From assembly GCF_021398735.1 (NCBI RefSeq), contig NZ_CP090349.1, positions 1,184,501 to 1,248,500 of the forward strand: 64,000 nucleotides of DNA, read 5' to 3'. Under the pieces are notes generated by a model that did no database searches, was not told where the DNA came from, and worked only from the letters and a program-made list of their open reading frames with translations. This stretch comes from Methylobacterium oryzae. GTDB taxonomy: Bacteria > Pseudomonadota > Alphaproteobacteria > Rhizobiales > Beijerinckiaceae. Within the stretch, counting starts at the first letter, position 1. The number at the start of each line of letters is the position of its first letter. Made by a program: the position numbers and the translations under genes. Of this stretch, positions 28,614 through 37,247 are shown in pieces.

Positions 28614-29288
28614 ATGCGAACCGCCGACAAGCAGATCGCCGACATCCTCGTCCGCTACGGCGAGCCCTTCGGGGGCAACGTCTGGCGCGTCCAGGGGACC
28701 GCCGTCATCTATCACAAGACCCTGGAGCGCATCGCCGCCCAGGCCGGCATCGTGTTCGAGCCGCCGACCGTCATCCGGGCCGAGCGCGACGAGGCCGTGA
28801 TCCTGGTCACCGGCCGGCTGCCCGGCGCGAAGCCCGGGACCGAGCGGGTCGAGTGGTCCATGGGCGAGGCGCTGGTCAACGTGAACTACCGCGTCTCGGG
28901 CAAGCAGGCGGCCTACGTCTACGCCATGGCCGAGAAGCGCGGGAAGGACCGCGTCATCCTCAAGCTCATCGAGCTGCACGGCCTCGTCTACTCCGAGGAG
29001 GAGGCCGACGAGTTCCGGGCCCATCAGGTCCCGGTCCGGGCCGTCGACGAGGATTTCGAGGAGGCGCCCGCCTTCGACGAGGTGACCGAGGCCGAGGGCG
29101 ACCTCAAGCGCCGCATCGACGAGGCCGAGACCATCAACGCGGTCACCGACCTGATGCTGGACGGCGCCACCCAGGCCGTTCTGGCGACGATGCCGCCCGG
29201 CACCCGCGACGAGGTGCGCGACTACGCCAAGGCCCGCCTCGTGGCGCTGGGCTGGCCGAAGCGCGCCGGACGCCGCAGCGCCGCCTGA
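28614..29288 (+). CDS. SOS-controlled protein of unknown function (possible recombination role)
   Basis: 224 residues, soluble. The first 130 residues form an alpha/beta domain (WRVQGTAVIYHKTLERIAAQAGI, VILVTGRLPGA, WSMGEALVNVNYRVSGKQAAYVYAMAEKRGKDRVILKLI); the rest is acidic and helical, ending in a basic tail. The AYAMAEKR-x-KDR-type helix recalls phage single-strand annealing proteins, but I cannot assign a family. The LexA box upstream is the best functional clue. It is the first gene of a pair with the 103-residue protein that follows after 32 bp. Confidence 0.75.
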   Translation: MRTADKQIADILVRYGEPFGGNVWRVQGTAVIYHKTLERIAAQAGIVFEPPTVIRAERDEAVILVTGRLPGAKPGTERVEWSMGEALVNVNYRVSGKQAAYVYAMAEKRGKDRVILKLIELHGLVYSEEEADEFRAHQVPVRAVDEDFEEAPAFDEVTEAEGDLKRRIDEAETINAVTDLMLDGATQAVLATMPPGTRDEVRDYAKARLVALGWPKRAGRRSAA

Positions 29289-29320
29289 TCCCGCTTCCAC
29301 CCCCACCGAAGGAGACCGCC

Positions 29321-29632
29321 ATGCATCGCGCGACGAGCCGCCGCACCATGAAGGCCCGCCGGGATTCCCACCGCGGCTGGAGCATCGAGACCCTGTCGTA
29401 CAGCCCGACGCGGATCGTCCGCCTCGGCGCCGAGAAGGTCGCGATCCTGTTCCCTCCGGTCGAGCCCGGCGCGGCCTGGCAGCTCTACCCGCATCCCGAC
29501 ACGTTCCCGGGGCTCAACTTCGAGGGGCTGCCCGAGCCGCTGCGCCCCGAATTCCTCGCCTTCCCGGACCTTCCGGAGGTCGAGCGGTTCCTCGGCATCC
29601 GCGACGCCGAGCCCGCCGCCCTCGCGGCGTGA
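29321..29632 (+). CDS. small protein of unknown function in the LexA-controlled operon
   Basis: 103 residues. A basic N-terminus (HRATSRRTMKARRDSHRG) is followed by a compact hydrophobic/Pro-rich part with three short repeats of the pattern PxxFPGLxF / FLAFPDLPEV. AAGGAGA lies 7 bp before the ATG, 32 bp after the upstream gene, so co-transcription is likely. No known domain. It converges with the methyltransferase gene 9 bp away. Confidence 0.7.
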   Translation: MHRATSRRTMKARRDSHRGWSIETLSYSPTRIVRLGAEKVAILFPPVEPGAAWQLYPHPDTFPGLNFEGLPEPLRPEFLAFPDLPEVERFLGIRDAEPAALAA

Positions 29633-29641
29633 CGCGGGCGA

Positions 29642-30400
29642 TCAGAGCGCCGGCCACGGCGCGCCGCGATGGAGCACCTCGGCCTCGTCGGTGAAGGTGC
29701 CGTCGGGGCTGTGCAGGACGAGGGGCGGCAGCAGGCTCGGCAAGGCGCGGCTGCCGCGGGTCGCCGCGATCAGCACGCGGATCGCGGGCACGTCGCCGCG
29801 GGGATGGACCGGGCGGATCGCCAGCCCGCCGTAGCGGCCCCGGAGGGCGTCGAGGCAGGCCGGGAGGGCGTCCGCCCGGTGGATGAGGCCGAGGCGCCCG
29901 CCGGGCCGCAGGATCGCCGTGCAGGCGCGGATCCAGGCGTCGAGATCGCCGCCCGCGAAGGTGTGGGCGGCGGCGCGGCCCGGATGCGGCGAGGCGCGGT
30001 GATCGCCGGCCGCGAAGAACGGCGGGTTGGTGAGCACGACGTCGAAACTGTCCGGCAGCAGACCGGCGGCGCGGCGTTCCGCCGCGGGTGCCAGCACGTC
30101 GGCGACCACGATCCGCGCGTCGATGCCGTTGAGGGCCGCGTTGGCGCGGGCCAGATCGGCGAGTGCCGGGTCGCGCTCGACCAGGGTCGGCCGGAGCCCC
30201 GGCGCCAGGGCCGCGCAGGCGAGGCCGACGGCGCCGGTCCCGGCGCCGACGTCGCAGAGCCGGTCCCCGGCGCGCGGCGCGAGCAGCCGGGCGAGCAGCA
30301 CCGCGTCGGTCCCGGCGCGGTGCGCCCCCCGCGGCGGCTGGTGCAGGCGCAGGCGGCCGCCGAGGAAGGGATCGGCGCCGCTGTCGGCCTCGGCGGTCAC
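29642..30400 (-). CDS. tRNA1(Val) (adenine-N6)-methyltransferase family protein
   Basis: 252 residues. A class I SAM-dependent fold: CDVGAGTGAVGLA (about 49-61) and the N6-adenine motif VVLTNPPFF (near 125). The TrmN6/YfiC family methylates A37 in tRNA-Val in E. coli; this orthologue assignment is inferred. The GTG start overlaps the DUF2007 stop (GTGA), a gene order common in Hyphomicrobiales. Confidence 0.85.
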   Translation of the reverse strand: MTAEADSGADPFLGGRLRLHQPPRGAHRAGTDAVLLARLLAPRAGDRLCDVGAGTGAVGLACAALAPGLRPTLVERDPALADLARANAALNGIDARIVVADVLAPAAERRAAGLLPDSFDVVLTNPPFFAAGDHRASPHPGRAAAHTFAGGDLDAWIRACTAILRPGGRLGLIHRADALPACLDALRGRYGGLAIRPVHPRGDVPAIRVLIAATRGSRALPSLLPPLVLHSPDGTFTDEAEVLHRGAPWPAL

Positions 30401-30621
30401 GGCTGGCGCAGCTCGTGGGCGATGCCGGCATCGGTCAGCAGGCGGCGGGCCTGGGCCTCGTGGTCGCGCGGCACGAGGAGGCGCTGACCGAAGACGCCGA
30501 TCGACCCCTCCATCAGGCTCATGTGACTGTCGGCCACGAGGACCGGGATCTCGGCCGCCTCGAGGACCGAGCGGGCGAACCCGATCAGCACGACGTCGTT
30601 GGCCCGGATCAGCTCGATCAT
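30397..30621 (-). CDS. DUF2007 domain protein (putative signal-transducing protein)
   Basis: 74 residues: MIELIRANDVVLIGFARSVL, then a VADSHMS strand and a basic C-terminal half (VPRDHEAQARRLL). DUF2007 proteins are small, ferredoxin-like-folded and of unknown role. It overlaps the methyltransferase by 4 bp, and its promoter region is shared with the divergent prenyl synthase. Confidence 0.85.
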   Translation of the reverse strand: MIELIRANDVVLIGFARSVLEAAEIPVLVADSHMSLMEGSIGVFGQRLLVPRDHEAQARRLLTDAGIAHELRQP

Positions 30622-30789
30622 CGCGGCGCGGCTCCGGAACAGGCGGGGATCGGCGGTTTCGTCGCGTGAGATCCGCGCTGGCGACACCCCATATCCGGCC
30701 GGCGACGATGTTGCGGCGCCGCGGGGCGCGTGCGAAGGGATCGCCCGCCCCCTGCGGGGCGACCGGTCTGGAGGTCACGGATCTTGGGT

Positions 30790-31809
30790 ATGGCCCTCTC
30801 CATCGAGAATCCGAAGCCCGAGGCGGAGGCGGGGCTCAACGACCTCGTCGCGCTGGTGGCCGACGGCATGGCGCGGGTCAACACCACGATCCTGTCGCGG
30901 ACGGGATCGGACGTGGCGATGATCCCCGAGGTCGCCAACCACCTGATCGCCTCCGGCGGCAAGCGCCTGCGCCCGATCCTGACGCTGGCCTGCGCCCGGC
31001 TCTGCGGCTACGCGGGCGCCACCGACGGCGACGTGAAGCTCGCCGCCAGCGTCGAGTTCATGCACACTGCCACGCTCCTCCACGACGACGTGGTCGACGA
31101 GAGCGACATGCGCCGCGGCCGCGTCGCGGCCCGGATCAAGTGGGGCAACGAGGCCTCCGTGCTGGTCGGCGACTTCCTGCTCGGCCAGGCCTTCCGGATG
31201 ATGGTGGAGGTCGGCTCGCTCAAGGCGCTCGACATCCTCTCGGCCGCCGCCACGGTGATCGCCGAGGGCGAGGTGATGCAGCTCACCAACGCCAAGAACC
31301 TGGAGACCGACGAGGCCGCCTACCTCGCGGTGATCCGCGGCAAGACCGCCGAGCTGTTCGCCGCCGCCTGCGAGGTCGGGCCGGTGCTCGCCGGCCGGTC
31401 CGAGGCCGAGCAGGCGGCCGCCCGGTCCTACGGGATGAATCTCGGCATCGCCTTTCAGTTGATCGACGACGTGCTCGACTACGGCGGCACCTCCGCGGAG
31501 CTCGGCAAGAACGTCGGCGACGATTTCCGCGAGGGCAAGATCACCCTGCCGATCGTGCTGGCCTATCGCCGGGCCAGCGAGGGCGAGCGCGGCTTCTGGC
31601 GGCGCACCCTGCAGCAGGGCGAGATCGGCGAGACCGACCTGGAGACCGCCCTCGACCTCCTGCAGCGCCACGGCGCCCTGGAGGAGACCGTGGCCCGCGC
31701 CCACCATTACGGCGCCGAGGCCCGGGCCGCCCTCGACATCTTCCCGGACGGGCCCGTCAAGGCGGCGCTCCTCGGGGCCGTCGAGTTCTGCGTGGCGCGG
31801 GCGCGCTGA
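30790..31809 (+). CDS. polyprenyl (octaprenyl/decaprenyl) diphosphate synthase
   Basis: 339 residues. Trans-prenyltransferase with both aspartate-rich motifs: LLHDDVVDESD (Asp99-103) and QLIDDVLDY (Asp226-230), and SGGKRLRPIL (about 55-64) for IPP binding. Residues before the first motif (EFMHTATL) are small/medium, consistent with a long chain. In this lineage it supplies the ubiquinone-10 side chain; chain length is inferred from taxon. Confidence 0.92.
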   Translation: MALSIENPKPEAEAGLNDLVALVADGMARVNTTILSRTGSDVAMIPEVANHLIASGGKRLRPILTLACARLCGYAGATDGDVKLAASVEFMHTATLLHDDVVDESDMRRGRVAARIKWGNEASVLVGDFLLGQAFRMMVEVGSLKALDILSAAATVIAEGEVMQLTNAKNLETDEAAYLAVIRGKTAELFAAACEVGPVLAGRSEAEQAAARSYGMNLGIAFQLIDDVLDYGGTSAELGKNVGDDFREGKITLPIVLAYRRASEGERGFWRRTLQQGEIGETDLETALDLLQRHGALEETVARAHHYGAEARAALDIFPDGPVKAALLGAVEFCVARAR

Positions 31810-31877
31810 GGGCGGGCGCTCTCGGCTCCCGCGTCGACGGCGACCGACCTCCGCCAGCTTGACGGCGCGCGTCGGCC

Positions 31878-32306
31878 TCACCGCGTCACGGGCCCGAGGG
31901 CCTCGGTGAGGGCGGGGGCGAGGTCGCGCAGCTCCGCGAGATGCGCGTCCGTGAGGGTCCGCAGCAGGGCCTCGGCGCGCGGCGTCAGCGACAGCTCGCT
32001 GCGCCGCCTGTCCTCGACGGCGCGGGTCTTGGTCAGCAGGCCGGCCTCCACCATGCGGGAGACCAGCTCGGCCGCGCTGTGGGGGGCGATGAGCAGCTGC
32101 TCGGCCAGCAGGCCGACCGTGGCGGGCGCGCGCCCGACGTGGCCCGCGAGCGTCAGCAGCGCCTGATGCTGCTGCGGCGGCAGCCCCGTCCGGGCCGCCG
32201 CGGCCTCGCTGAACGCCAGGAAGCGGCGGAGACGGAAGCGGAAATCCGCCAGCGCCGCGTACTGCTCCCGCGACAGTGCCGCCGTTCCGGGGGCATCGGC
32301 CTCCAT
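31878..32306 (-). CDS. MarR family transcription regulator
   Basis: 142 residues. A winged helix-turn-helix (about 55-115: TVGLLAEQLLIAPHSAAELVSRMVEAGLL then the wing KTRAVEDRRRSELSLTP). It is divergent from the CLC chloride protein gene 136 bp away and probably regulates it or itself. The intergenic region contains TTGTCG-N15-CGACAT, an imperfect inverted repeat that may be an operator. The ligand is unknown. Confidence 0.87.
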   Translation of the reverse strand: MEADAPGTAALSREQYAALADFRFRLRRFLAFSEAAAARTGLPPQQHQALLTLAGHVGRAPATVGLLAEQLLIAPHSAAELVSRMVEAGLLTKTRAVEDRRRSELSLTPRAEALLRTLTDAHLAELRDLAPALTEALGPVTR

Positions 32307-32442
32307 GATCGCCTCCGTGGTGAATCGTCCGAGCCGCCGATGCTGCGTCGTATCGGCAGTCCTGTCCCGGCTGCAACGGTCGAGCCATTGTCGAATATAT
32401 CGGATCACGACATAAGTGCCGCCGCGACGAAAGGAGGCCCTG

Positions 32443-34260
32443 ATGATCGGCGGGACTGGGAGCGGGAGCGGGGACGGCAGGCCGTCGCGGCGGGCGCTGG
32501 GAGATTTCAGCGCGGACCGGCGGGTCCTGACGCTGGCCGGCATGGCGGTCGTCACCGGGACCGCCGCCAGCGGCACCGCCTGGATCCTGCTCACGCTGAT
32601 CGGCGTCGTGACCAACCTCGCTTGGTACGGCCGGCTCGACGCCGACCTGACCTCCCTGGCCGGCGCGGCGCCGGGGCCCTGGATGGTGGCGATCCCGGTG
32701 ATCGGGGCGCTGATCGTCGGCGCCATGGCGCGCTACGGCTCGGAGAAGATCCGCGGCCACGGGATCCCGGAGGCGATGGAGGCGATCCTGATCGGCGGCA
32801 GCCGGATGTCGCCCAAGGTCGCCGTGCTCAAGCCGCTCTCCTCGGCGGTGGCGATCGGCACCGGCGGCCCGTTCGGCGCCGAGGGGCCGATCATCGTGAC
32901 GGGCGGCGCGGTCGGCTCGCTCTTCGCCCAGTTCTTCCATCTCAGCGCCGCCGAGCGGAAGACCCTGCTGGTGGCGGGCGCGGCGGCCGGAATGACCGCC
33001 ATCTTCGGGACGCCCGTGGCGGCCGTGCTGCTCGCCGTGGAGGTCCTGCTGTTCGAGTGGCGGCCGCGCAGCCTCGTCCCGGTGACCGTCGGGGCGGTCA
33101 CGGCGGCCTGCTGGCGGCCGGCCCTGTTCGGCGCCGGCCCGCTCTTCCCCTTCGCCGACAATCCGGCCCTGCCCTGGTGGGGGCTGCCCGCCTGCGCGCT
33201 GCTCGGGGTCGCATGCGGCCTGATCTCGGGGGCGCTGACCCGGGCGCTCTACGCGCTGGAGGACGGTTTCGGGCGGCTTCCCCTCCACTGGATGTGGTGG
33301 CCCGCCCTCGGCGCCGTCGTGGTCGGGCTGGGCGGCCTCGTGGAGCCCCGGGCGCTCGGCGTCGGCTACGACGTCATCCACGACCTGCTCTCCGGCCACA
33401 TGCTGGCGAACGCCGTCGTGCTGATCCTCGTGGTGAAGGCGGTGATCTGGCTCGCCGCCCTGTCGTCGGGCACGTCCGGAGGCGTGCTCGCGCCGCTGCT
33501 GATCCTCGGCGGCGCCGTCGGCTGGCTGATCGGCCTCCTCTTGCCGGGCGCCCACGGCTTCTGGGCGCTCATCGGCATGGCGGCGATGCTCGGCGGCACC
33601 CTGCCGGCGCCGCTGACCGGCGTCGTCTTCGCCGTCGAGGTGACCGGCGACGTCGCCGCCCTGGCGCCGCTGCTCGCCGCCACCATGGCGGCCTACGCGG
33701 TGACCGTCCTCCTCCTCAAGCGCTCGATCCTGACCGAGAAGATCGCCCGGCGCGGGCAGCACGTGACCCGGGAATACGGGATCGATCCCTACGAACTCGC
33801 CCGGGTCGAGGCGGTGATGACCCGCACGGTCGAGACCCTCGACGCGAACCTGCCCCTGGCCGACGCCCTCGCGGCGATCGAGACCGGTGCCCACCACGCC
33901 TATCCGGTGGTCGACGGCGCGGGCCGGCCCGTGGGTCTCGTCTCGCGCAGCGACGCCCTGCGCTGGACCCTGGAGGAGCGCGACGGCGAGGCCGAGGCGG
34001 GCACCCTCGGCGAGCGCGTCTCTGACGCCGATCTCGCCGTCGTCCATCCGGGCGACGTGGTCTCGCACGCCCTCGACGTGATGCTGTCGGCCGGGCAGGG
34101 GCGCCTGCCGGTCACCGATCCGCGCACCGGCGGCCTCGTCGGGCTCCTGACCCGCAAGGACCTGCTCCAGGTGCGCGCCACCGTGGTTCGGGCCGAAGCC
34201 GAGCGTCGCGCGTTCTACCGGAAGGGGCGGGGTGAGCGGCGCGCGCGGATCGAAGCATGA
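32443..34260 (+). CDS. CLC-family chloride channel/transporter with CBS domains
   Basis: 605 residues: a ~10-helix CLC membrane domain (about 30-440), then two CBS domains (about 455-590). Chloride-path motifs GHGIPE (105-110) and GAEGPI with the gating Glu147 are conserved. At the position of the inner proton glutamate (ClcA Glu203) the sequence is AVEVLLF, with Val201, as in CLC channels rather than H+/Cl- exchangers. AAAGGAGG lies 8 bp before the ATG. It overlaps the following gene by 4 bp. Confidence 0.92.
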   Translation: MIGGTGSGSGDGRPSRRALGDFSADRRVLTLAGMAVVTGTAASGTAWILLTLIGVVTNLAWYGRLDADLTSLAGAAPGPWMVAIPVIGALIVGAMARYGSEKIRGHGIPEAMEAILIGGSRMSPKVAVLKPLSSAVAIGTGGPFGAEGPIIVTGGAVGSLFAQFFHLSAAERKTLLVAGAAAGMTAIFGTPVAAVLLAVEVLLFEWRPRSLVPVTVGAVTAACWRPALFGAGPLFPFADNPALPWWGLPACALLGVACGLISGALTRALYALEDGFGRLPLHWMWWPALGAVVVGLGGLVEPRALGVGYDVIHDLLSGHMLANAVVLILVVKAVIWLAALSSGTSGGVLAPLLILGGAVGWLIGLLLPGAHGFWALIGMAAMLGGTLPAPLTGVVFAVEVTGDVAALAPLLAATMAAYAVTVLLLKRSILTEKIARRGQHVTREYGIDPYELARVEAVMTRTVETLDANLPLADALAAIETGAHHAYPVVDGAGRPVGLVSRSDALRWTLEERDGEAEAGTLGERVSDADLAVVHPGDVVSHALDVMLSAGQGRLPVTDPRTGGLVGLLTRKDLLQVRATVVRAEAERRAFYRKGRGERRARIEA

Positions 34261-34736
34261 CCCTGAACCTGCACCGTCCCGGCCGGACCACCCGCCTCGA
34301 TCGGCTCGCGCCGGGCAGCGTCTACCTGATCGCCGGCCGGGACGGGCCGGATCTCGCCCTCGTCGTGCAGCGTGAGGGACGTCGGGAGGCCCTGCTGCTG
34401 AACCGCCGTCACGCGGTCGATGGCCACCTGCGGGTCGCGTCCGAGATCGCTCCCGAGGCCGACGTGCTGGCGCTGCCGGGGGCCGTCCTGGCGCCGAGCG
34501 GCGCCCTCGCGGACGTCGCCCTCGGCGTCACCGCCGCTCCGGCCGCGCTCCACCTCGGCGACGGCCGGGCGTATCTGCGCGGACGCATCTCGGACGGCCG
34601 GCTCGCGACCTTCGATGTCGGGACCGGTCGGGCCAGCGCGATCGATCCCGGCGACCTGCCGCGGGCGCGCGGCTGGCGCGTGATGGTGCCCGAGGGTCGC
34701 GGCGTCGTGACGGTGTACGAGGCGGAGCCCGGCTGA
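34257..34736 (+). CDS. protein of unknown function coupled to the CLC gene
   Basis: 159 residues, predicted soluble, beta-rich, without signal peptide or membrane helix. ATGA overlap with the CLC gene implies coupled translation. Segments such as GSVYLIAGRDGPDLALVVQREGRREALLLN and GRAYLRGRISDGRLATFDVG suggest a small beta-barrel. No family recognised. It converges with ispE. Confidence 0.65.
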   Translation: MTLNLHRPGRTTRLDRLAPGSVYLIAGRDGPDLALVVQREGRREALLLNRRHAVDGHLRVASEIAPEADVLALPGAVLAPSGALADVALGVTAAPAALHLGDGRAYLRGRISDGRLATFDVGTGRASAIDPGDLPRARGWRVMVPEGRGVVTVYEAEPG

Positions 34737-34755
34737 ACGCCGCCCGCGGGCCGGG

Positions 34756-35628
34756 TCAGCGCAGGAATGTCGGCGCCACCCACCATCCCGGATGGGCGGC
34801 GCGCAGGGCGGCGGCGGCCCGGACGGCCGCGCGCCGGTCGGCGAACAGCGCGAAAACGGTCGCGCCGGAGCCCGACATCCGCGCGAGGCGGCAGCCCTGG
34901 GCGCGGAGGGCCGCCAGCGCGTCGCCGATCACCGGCGCCACGGTCAGGGCCGGCGCCTCCAGATCGTTGCGGGCCCCGGCCAGGGCCCGGAGCAGCGGGT
35001 CGCTCGCCATGGCCCGCGGGATCGTCGGGTGCGGCGCGCCCGCGAGATCCTGGCCGACGCTCAGGCCCAGCGCCTTGAAGACCGGGGCGGTGGGCACCGG
35101 AACGCCGGGATTGATCAGCACCGCGGGCAGCGGTGCGAGGCCGAGGACCGGCCCGATCGCCTCGCCCGCACCGCGCATCATCCGGGCCCGCGGGTCGAGG
35201 CAGACCGGCACGTCGGCGCCGGTCTCCCGCGCCACCGCGCCGACGGCCTCGTGGTCGAGGGGCAGCCCGTTGAGGCGCGCCAGCAGGCGCAGGGCCGCGG
35301 CGGCGTCGGAGGAGCCGCCGCCGATCCCCGCCGCGACCGGCAGGCGCTTCACCAAGTGGAAGGCGCCCACGCGCAGGCTCGGCACTCGCGCGGCGAGCCC
35401 CCGGGCGGCCCGCAGGACGAGGTTGTCGTCCGTCGGGCCGGCGGGGCCGGCGGTGGGGCCGCTGACGGTCAGGCTGAGCGGTGCCGCGGGATCCAGCGTC
35501 AGGCGGTCGGCCGTGCCCGCGAAGGCGACGAGGCTCTCGAGCACGTGGTAGCCGTCACCGACGCGGCGGCCGAGGACGTGGAGTGTCAGGTTGACCTTGG
35601 CGGGGGCGCGATCGGCGAGCAGGGTCAC
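34756..35628 (-). CDS. ispE: 4-diphosphocytidyl-2-C-methyl-D-erythritol kinase
   Basis: 290 residues. GHMP kinase of the MEP isoprenoid pathway: [13 protein letters not shown] at the N-terminus (Lys11), the ATP-binding loop [20 protein letters not shown] (about 93-112), and [10 protein letters not shown] holding the catalytic Asp. The C-terminal [12 protein letters not shown] loop is intact. It phosphorylates CDP-ME at the 2-hydroxyl. Confidence 0.95.
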   Translation of the reverse strand: MTLLADRAPAKVNLTLHVLGRRVGDGYHVLESLVAFAGTADRLTLDPAAPLSLTVSGPTAGPAGPTDDNLVLRAARGLAARVPSLRVGAFHLVKRLPVAAGIGGGSSDAAAALRLLARLNGLPLDHEAVGAVARETGADVPVCLDPRARMMRGAGEAIGPVLGLAPLPAVLINPGVPVPTAPVFKALGLSVGQDLAGAPHPTIPRAMASDPLLRALAGARNDLEAPALTVAPVIGDALAALRAQGCRLARMSGSGATVFALFADRRAAVRAAAALRAAHPGWWVAPTFLR

Positions 35629-35972
35629 GGGGTCTCGGTCGGGTCGTGGCGATGTGTCCCGAGGCTCTACAGGCTCGCGGCCCGGAACAACAGCTCAGCT
35701 GCCGCCCCCGCCGAACACCCGGCGCGGCCGGTCGGGCCGGGCGTCGTTCGGGCGGATCACGGTCAGATCCTCGGCGAGTCCACCAGCCCGTCGCGTCCCG
35801 CGAGGCTCGACAGGGCGCCGGAGCGTCGGAGCCTCAGGATGCGGTGGTCCGCCAGGGGGCACGCCGCCGCCGATCCGCGCGGACCGGGCGCCCCGGCCTG
35901 CGGCCTGGGCGCCGCGCGATGGAGTCCGGGCCGTGGTGCCGGCGGATCCGATCCTCTAGGCTGTCGCGCATC
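35629..35972. other. intergenic, nothing recognised
   Basis: 344 bp between divergent ispE and the class V aminotransferase. Frames are open on both strands from base composition, but none has a ribosome site, a good start or a recognisable product. No hairpin with a T run was seen. Confidence 0.45.
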
Positions 35973-37115
35973 ATGGCGTTCACCGAATCCGTCGCCGCGG
36001 CGCTCCCGTGCCAGCGCCATCTCTTCGAGATGCCCGCCGACGTCAGCTACCTCGACGCCGCCGCCTGGTCGCCGCTGCCGCGGGCCGTTCGCGCGGCGGG
36101 CGAGGCGGGGATCCTGGTCAAGAGCCGTCCCTGGGACCATCCCCGCACGGCGGTCCCGCCCTGGGCCGAGCGGGCGCGCGCTGCGGCCGCCCGGCTGATC
36201 GGCGCCGGCTCGGACGAGATCGCGATCGTCGGCGCGGTCAGCCACGCCATGGCGGTGGCCGCCCGCAACCTGACCCTGAGGCCGGGCGGGCGCCTGCTCC
36301 GCGTGGCCGACGAGTTTCCGTCCCTGCGCTTCGCCTTCGATCGGCTGGCCGACCGGCAGGGTCTGGTGGTGGAGGAGGTGCCGCGCCCCCCGGACGGCGA
36401 CTGGACCGCGGCGGTCGCGGCCGCGATCGACCGGCCGGGCGCCCCGCCGCTCGCCCTCGCCACCCTGACCCCGCTGCACTGGACCGACGGCAGCCTGATC
36501 GACCTCGATCGGCTCGCTCCCGCGGTCCACGCCGCCGGTGCGGCCCTGGTGATCGACGCCACGCAGGCCGTGGGCGCCGTGCCGGTCGACGTCGCCCGGT
36601 GGCGTCCGGACTTCCTGGCCTTCCCGACCTACAAGTGGGCTCTCGGACCGTACGGTCTCGCCTTCCTGTACGCAGCGCCGCACCGGCAGGACGGGGCGGC
36701 CATCGAGGAGCATATCGGGAACCGCCCGCCGGCCGCCGGTGCCCGCCGCTACGACCGGGGCGAGCTCAACGATCCGGTCGCGCTGTTCATGGCCGTGACC
36801 GGGCTGGAGCAGATAGCCGAATGGGGCGTGCCGGCCGTCGCCGCCCGGCTGCGCGGGCTGACGGACCGCTTGGCGGACGGGGCCGCCGGCCTCGGCCTGG
36901 CGCCGTTGCCGGCTTCCCTGCGGGCGCCGCACATCCTCGGTCTGCGGCCGCCCGTGGGTCTGCCGACGGGCCTCGTCGATCGCCTGCAGCGGGACCGGGT
37001 CTACGTGAGCGAGCGCTCCGGCGCGCTGCGCATCAGCCCGCACGTCTGGGCGGACGAGGACGACCTCGCGCGCTGCCTTGCCGCACTGTCCGGTGCCTTC
37101 CGGGGGATCACCTGA
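35973..37115 (+). CDS. aminotransferase class V-fold PLP enzyme
   Basis: 380 residues. The PLP lysine is in AFPTYKWALGPYG (near 219); VIDATQAVGAVPVD holds the aspartate that bonds the pyridine nitrogen. It resembles cysteine desulfurase-like / isopenicillin epimerase-like members rather than IscS, as the long mobile Cys loop is missing. It stands 130 bp ahead of the flippase at the left edge of the exopolysaccharide locus; a role in making an amino sugar precursor is possible but not shown. Confidence 0.82.
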   Translation: MAFTESVAAALPCQRHLFEMPADVSYLDAAAWSPLPRAVRAAGEAGILVKSRPWDHPRTAVPPWAERARAAAARLIGAGSDEIAIVGAVSHAMAVAARNLTLRPGGRLLRVADEFPSLRFAFDRLADRQGLVVEEVPRPPDGDWTAAVAAAIDRPGAPPLALATLTPLHWTDGSLIDLDRLAPAVHAAGAALVIDATQAVGAVPVDVARWRPDFLAFPTYKWALGPYGLAFLYAAPHRQDGAAIEEHIGNRPPAAGARRYDRGELNDPVALFMAVTGLEQIAEWGVPAVAARLRGLTDRLADGAAGLGLAPLPASLRAPHILGLRPPVGLPTGLVDRLQRDRVYVSERSGALRISPHVWADEDDLARCLAALSGAFRGIT

Positions 37116-37247
37116 GACGGTCCGGAAACGGACGCTCCGGCATGAGCGCCGGGCCGGGAGAGAGTCGCGAGACGATGCCGCGCCGCCGAATGCTTCCCGG
37201 CGCCGGCGCCCGGCCCGCGCGCCCACACGGAGACCGTCCACCCCCAC

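Noticed and set aside
28614..29632. LexA-controlled pair as part of a prophage
   Set aside because: The genes on both sides (ccmC, tRNA methyltransferase) are core and no structural, integrase or lysis gene is present.
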